Positions 5,715-6,055 of a stretch of DNA of 6,055 nt are shown one piece after another. The translations under genes and the position numbers were made by a program. Below the pieces are notes generated by a model that was not told where the DNA came from, ran no database searches, and worked only from the letters and a program-made list of their open reading frames with translations. Position 1 is the stretch's first letter. Every line of letters starts with the position of its first letter. The DNA comes from Candidatus Sulfotelmatobacter sp. (lineage in GTDB: Bacteria; Acidobacteriota; Terriglobia; Terriglobales; SbA1), in contig JASLEQ010000081.1 in assembly GCA_030151135.1 (NCBI GenBank), positions 1 through 6,055 on the forward strand. Direction: 5' to 3'.

Positions 5715-6055
5715 ATGGGAATGCGGGAAGTCATAGGCATTATGGCGGTTTTCATCGTTTTATGTGCGGGTTTAGCCGGGGCGCAGGAGGCCAGTTTACC
5801 GTCATCGCGAATTCCAGAGCAGCACATGCAGCAGTATTCCGACCTGGCAGTCCAGTGGATGCAAGAGTATCTGCGCGTTGATACGACGAATCCTCCGGGG
5901 AACGAGATGCGGGCAGTCGGGTTCTTCAAGAAGATTCTTGATGACGAAGGGATTGAGAGTCGCGTGTTTGAGATCGCGCCGGGGCGAGGAGACCTGTGGG
6001 CGAGGATTCCGGCGAACGCAGATGGGGGTTCTCACAGTAAAGCGGACGCGGCGGA
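5715..6055 (+). CDS. Secreted M20-family metallopeptidase, N-terminal 113 codons only
   Basis: Probable exported zinc-dependent exopeptidase or amidohydrolase of the M20 family (carboxypeptidase, ArgE/DapE type). The visible part has a signal peptide (hydrophobic 6-20, AGA before Gln24 as likely cleavage) and then the typical M20 start: QWMQEYLRVDTTNPPGNE (TTNPPGNE at residues 57-64), FFKKILDDEGIESRVFE and PGRGDLWARIP. The metal ligands and catalytic Asp/Glu lie beyond the window edge, so activity and substrate cannot be judged; full-length members usually have over 400 residues. Near the edge, a Gly/Ser/Ala-rich stretch follows RIP and may be a short insertion. ATG 5715 or 5721 fit the signal peptide. 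ATG 5652 is also in frame (stop at 5646-5648) but would add 21 residues before it. Promoter and operator-like sites lie 80-150 bp upstream. Confidence 0.87.
   Translation, partial: MGMREVIGIMAVFIVLCAGLAGAQEASLPSSRIPEQHMQQYSDLAVQWMQEYLRVDTTNPPGNEMRAVGFFKKILDDEGIESRVFEIAPGRGDLWARIPANADGGSHSKADAA

Noticed and set aside
5612..5881. An 89-codon plus-strand frame overlapping the M20 start
   Set aside because: The M20 signature and signal peptide are in another frame; this one has no recognisable features.
1..6055. tRNA, rRNA, CRISPR array, transposase, integrase or toxin-antitoxin genes
   Set aside because: No such sequence signatures were found on either strand.

Overview
The window looks like chromosomal DNA of an acidobacterium (Acidobacteriota, probably class Terriglobia). 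The evidence is a large ABC-type permease with two FtsX-like halves and no ATPase (the 'acidobacterial duplicated orphan permease', ADOP, family), tandem IPT/TIG domains of a type common in that phylum, and intergenic DNA resembling a dispersed repeat often seen in acidobacterial genomes. These assignments come from memory of the families, not from a search.

Layout. Three genes lie on the minus strand and one on the plus strand. In minus-strand transcription order: (1) an OmpA-like envelope protein, 4374-5273, with a good Shine-Dalgarno and a strong intrinsic terminator behind it; (2) the ADOP permease, 1497-4034; (3) a putative lipoprotein with two TIG domains and a beta-propeller, starting at 1308 and running off the left edge, interrupted by an apparent 1-bp insertion at 1084-1085. 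Divergent from the OmpA-like gene, a secreted M20-family metallopeptidase starts near 5715 on the plus strand and runs off the right edge.

Intergenic regions. The 340-bp gap 4035-4373 holds the terminator, further stem-loops and a repeat-like stretch. The 441-bp divergent gap 5274-5714 holds a plausible extended -10 promoter for the peptidase, several palindromes that could be operators, and a leader hairpin for the OmpA-like gene. The 188-bp gap 1309-1496 contains a pair of overlapping palindromes upstream of the lipoprotein gene.

How they fit. All four products are predicted to be exported or membrane-bound (outer membrane or periplasm, inner membrane, lipid-anchored or surface, secreted). 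The terminator and wide gaps argue against one operon, and no shared pathway can be shown. I do not see a defence system, mobile element, CRISPR array, RNA gene or clearly novel multi-gene system. The points most worth a second look are the frameshift, the OmpA domain lacking its usual peptidoglycan-binding residues, and the palindrome-rich divergent promoter region.
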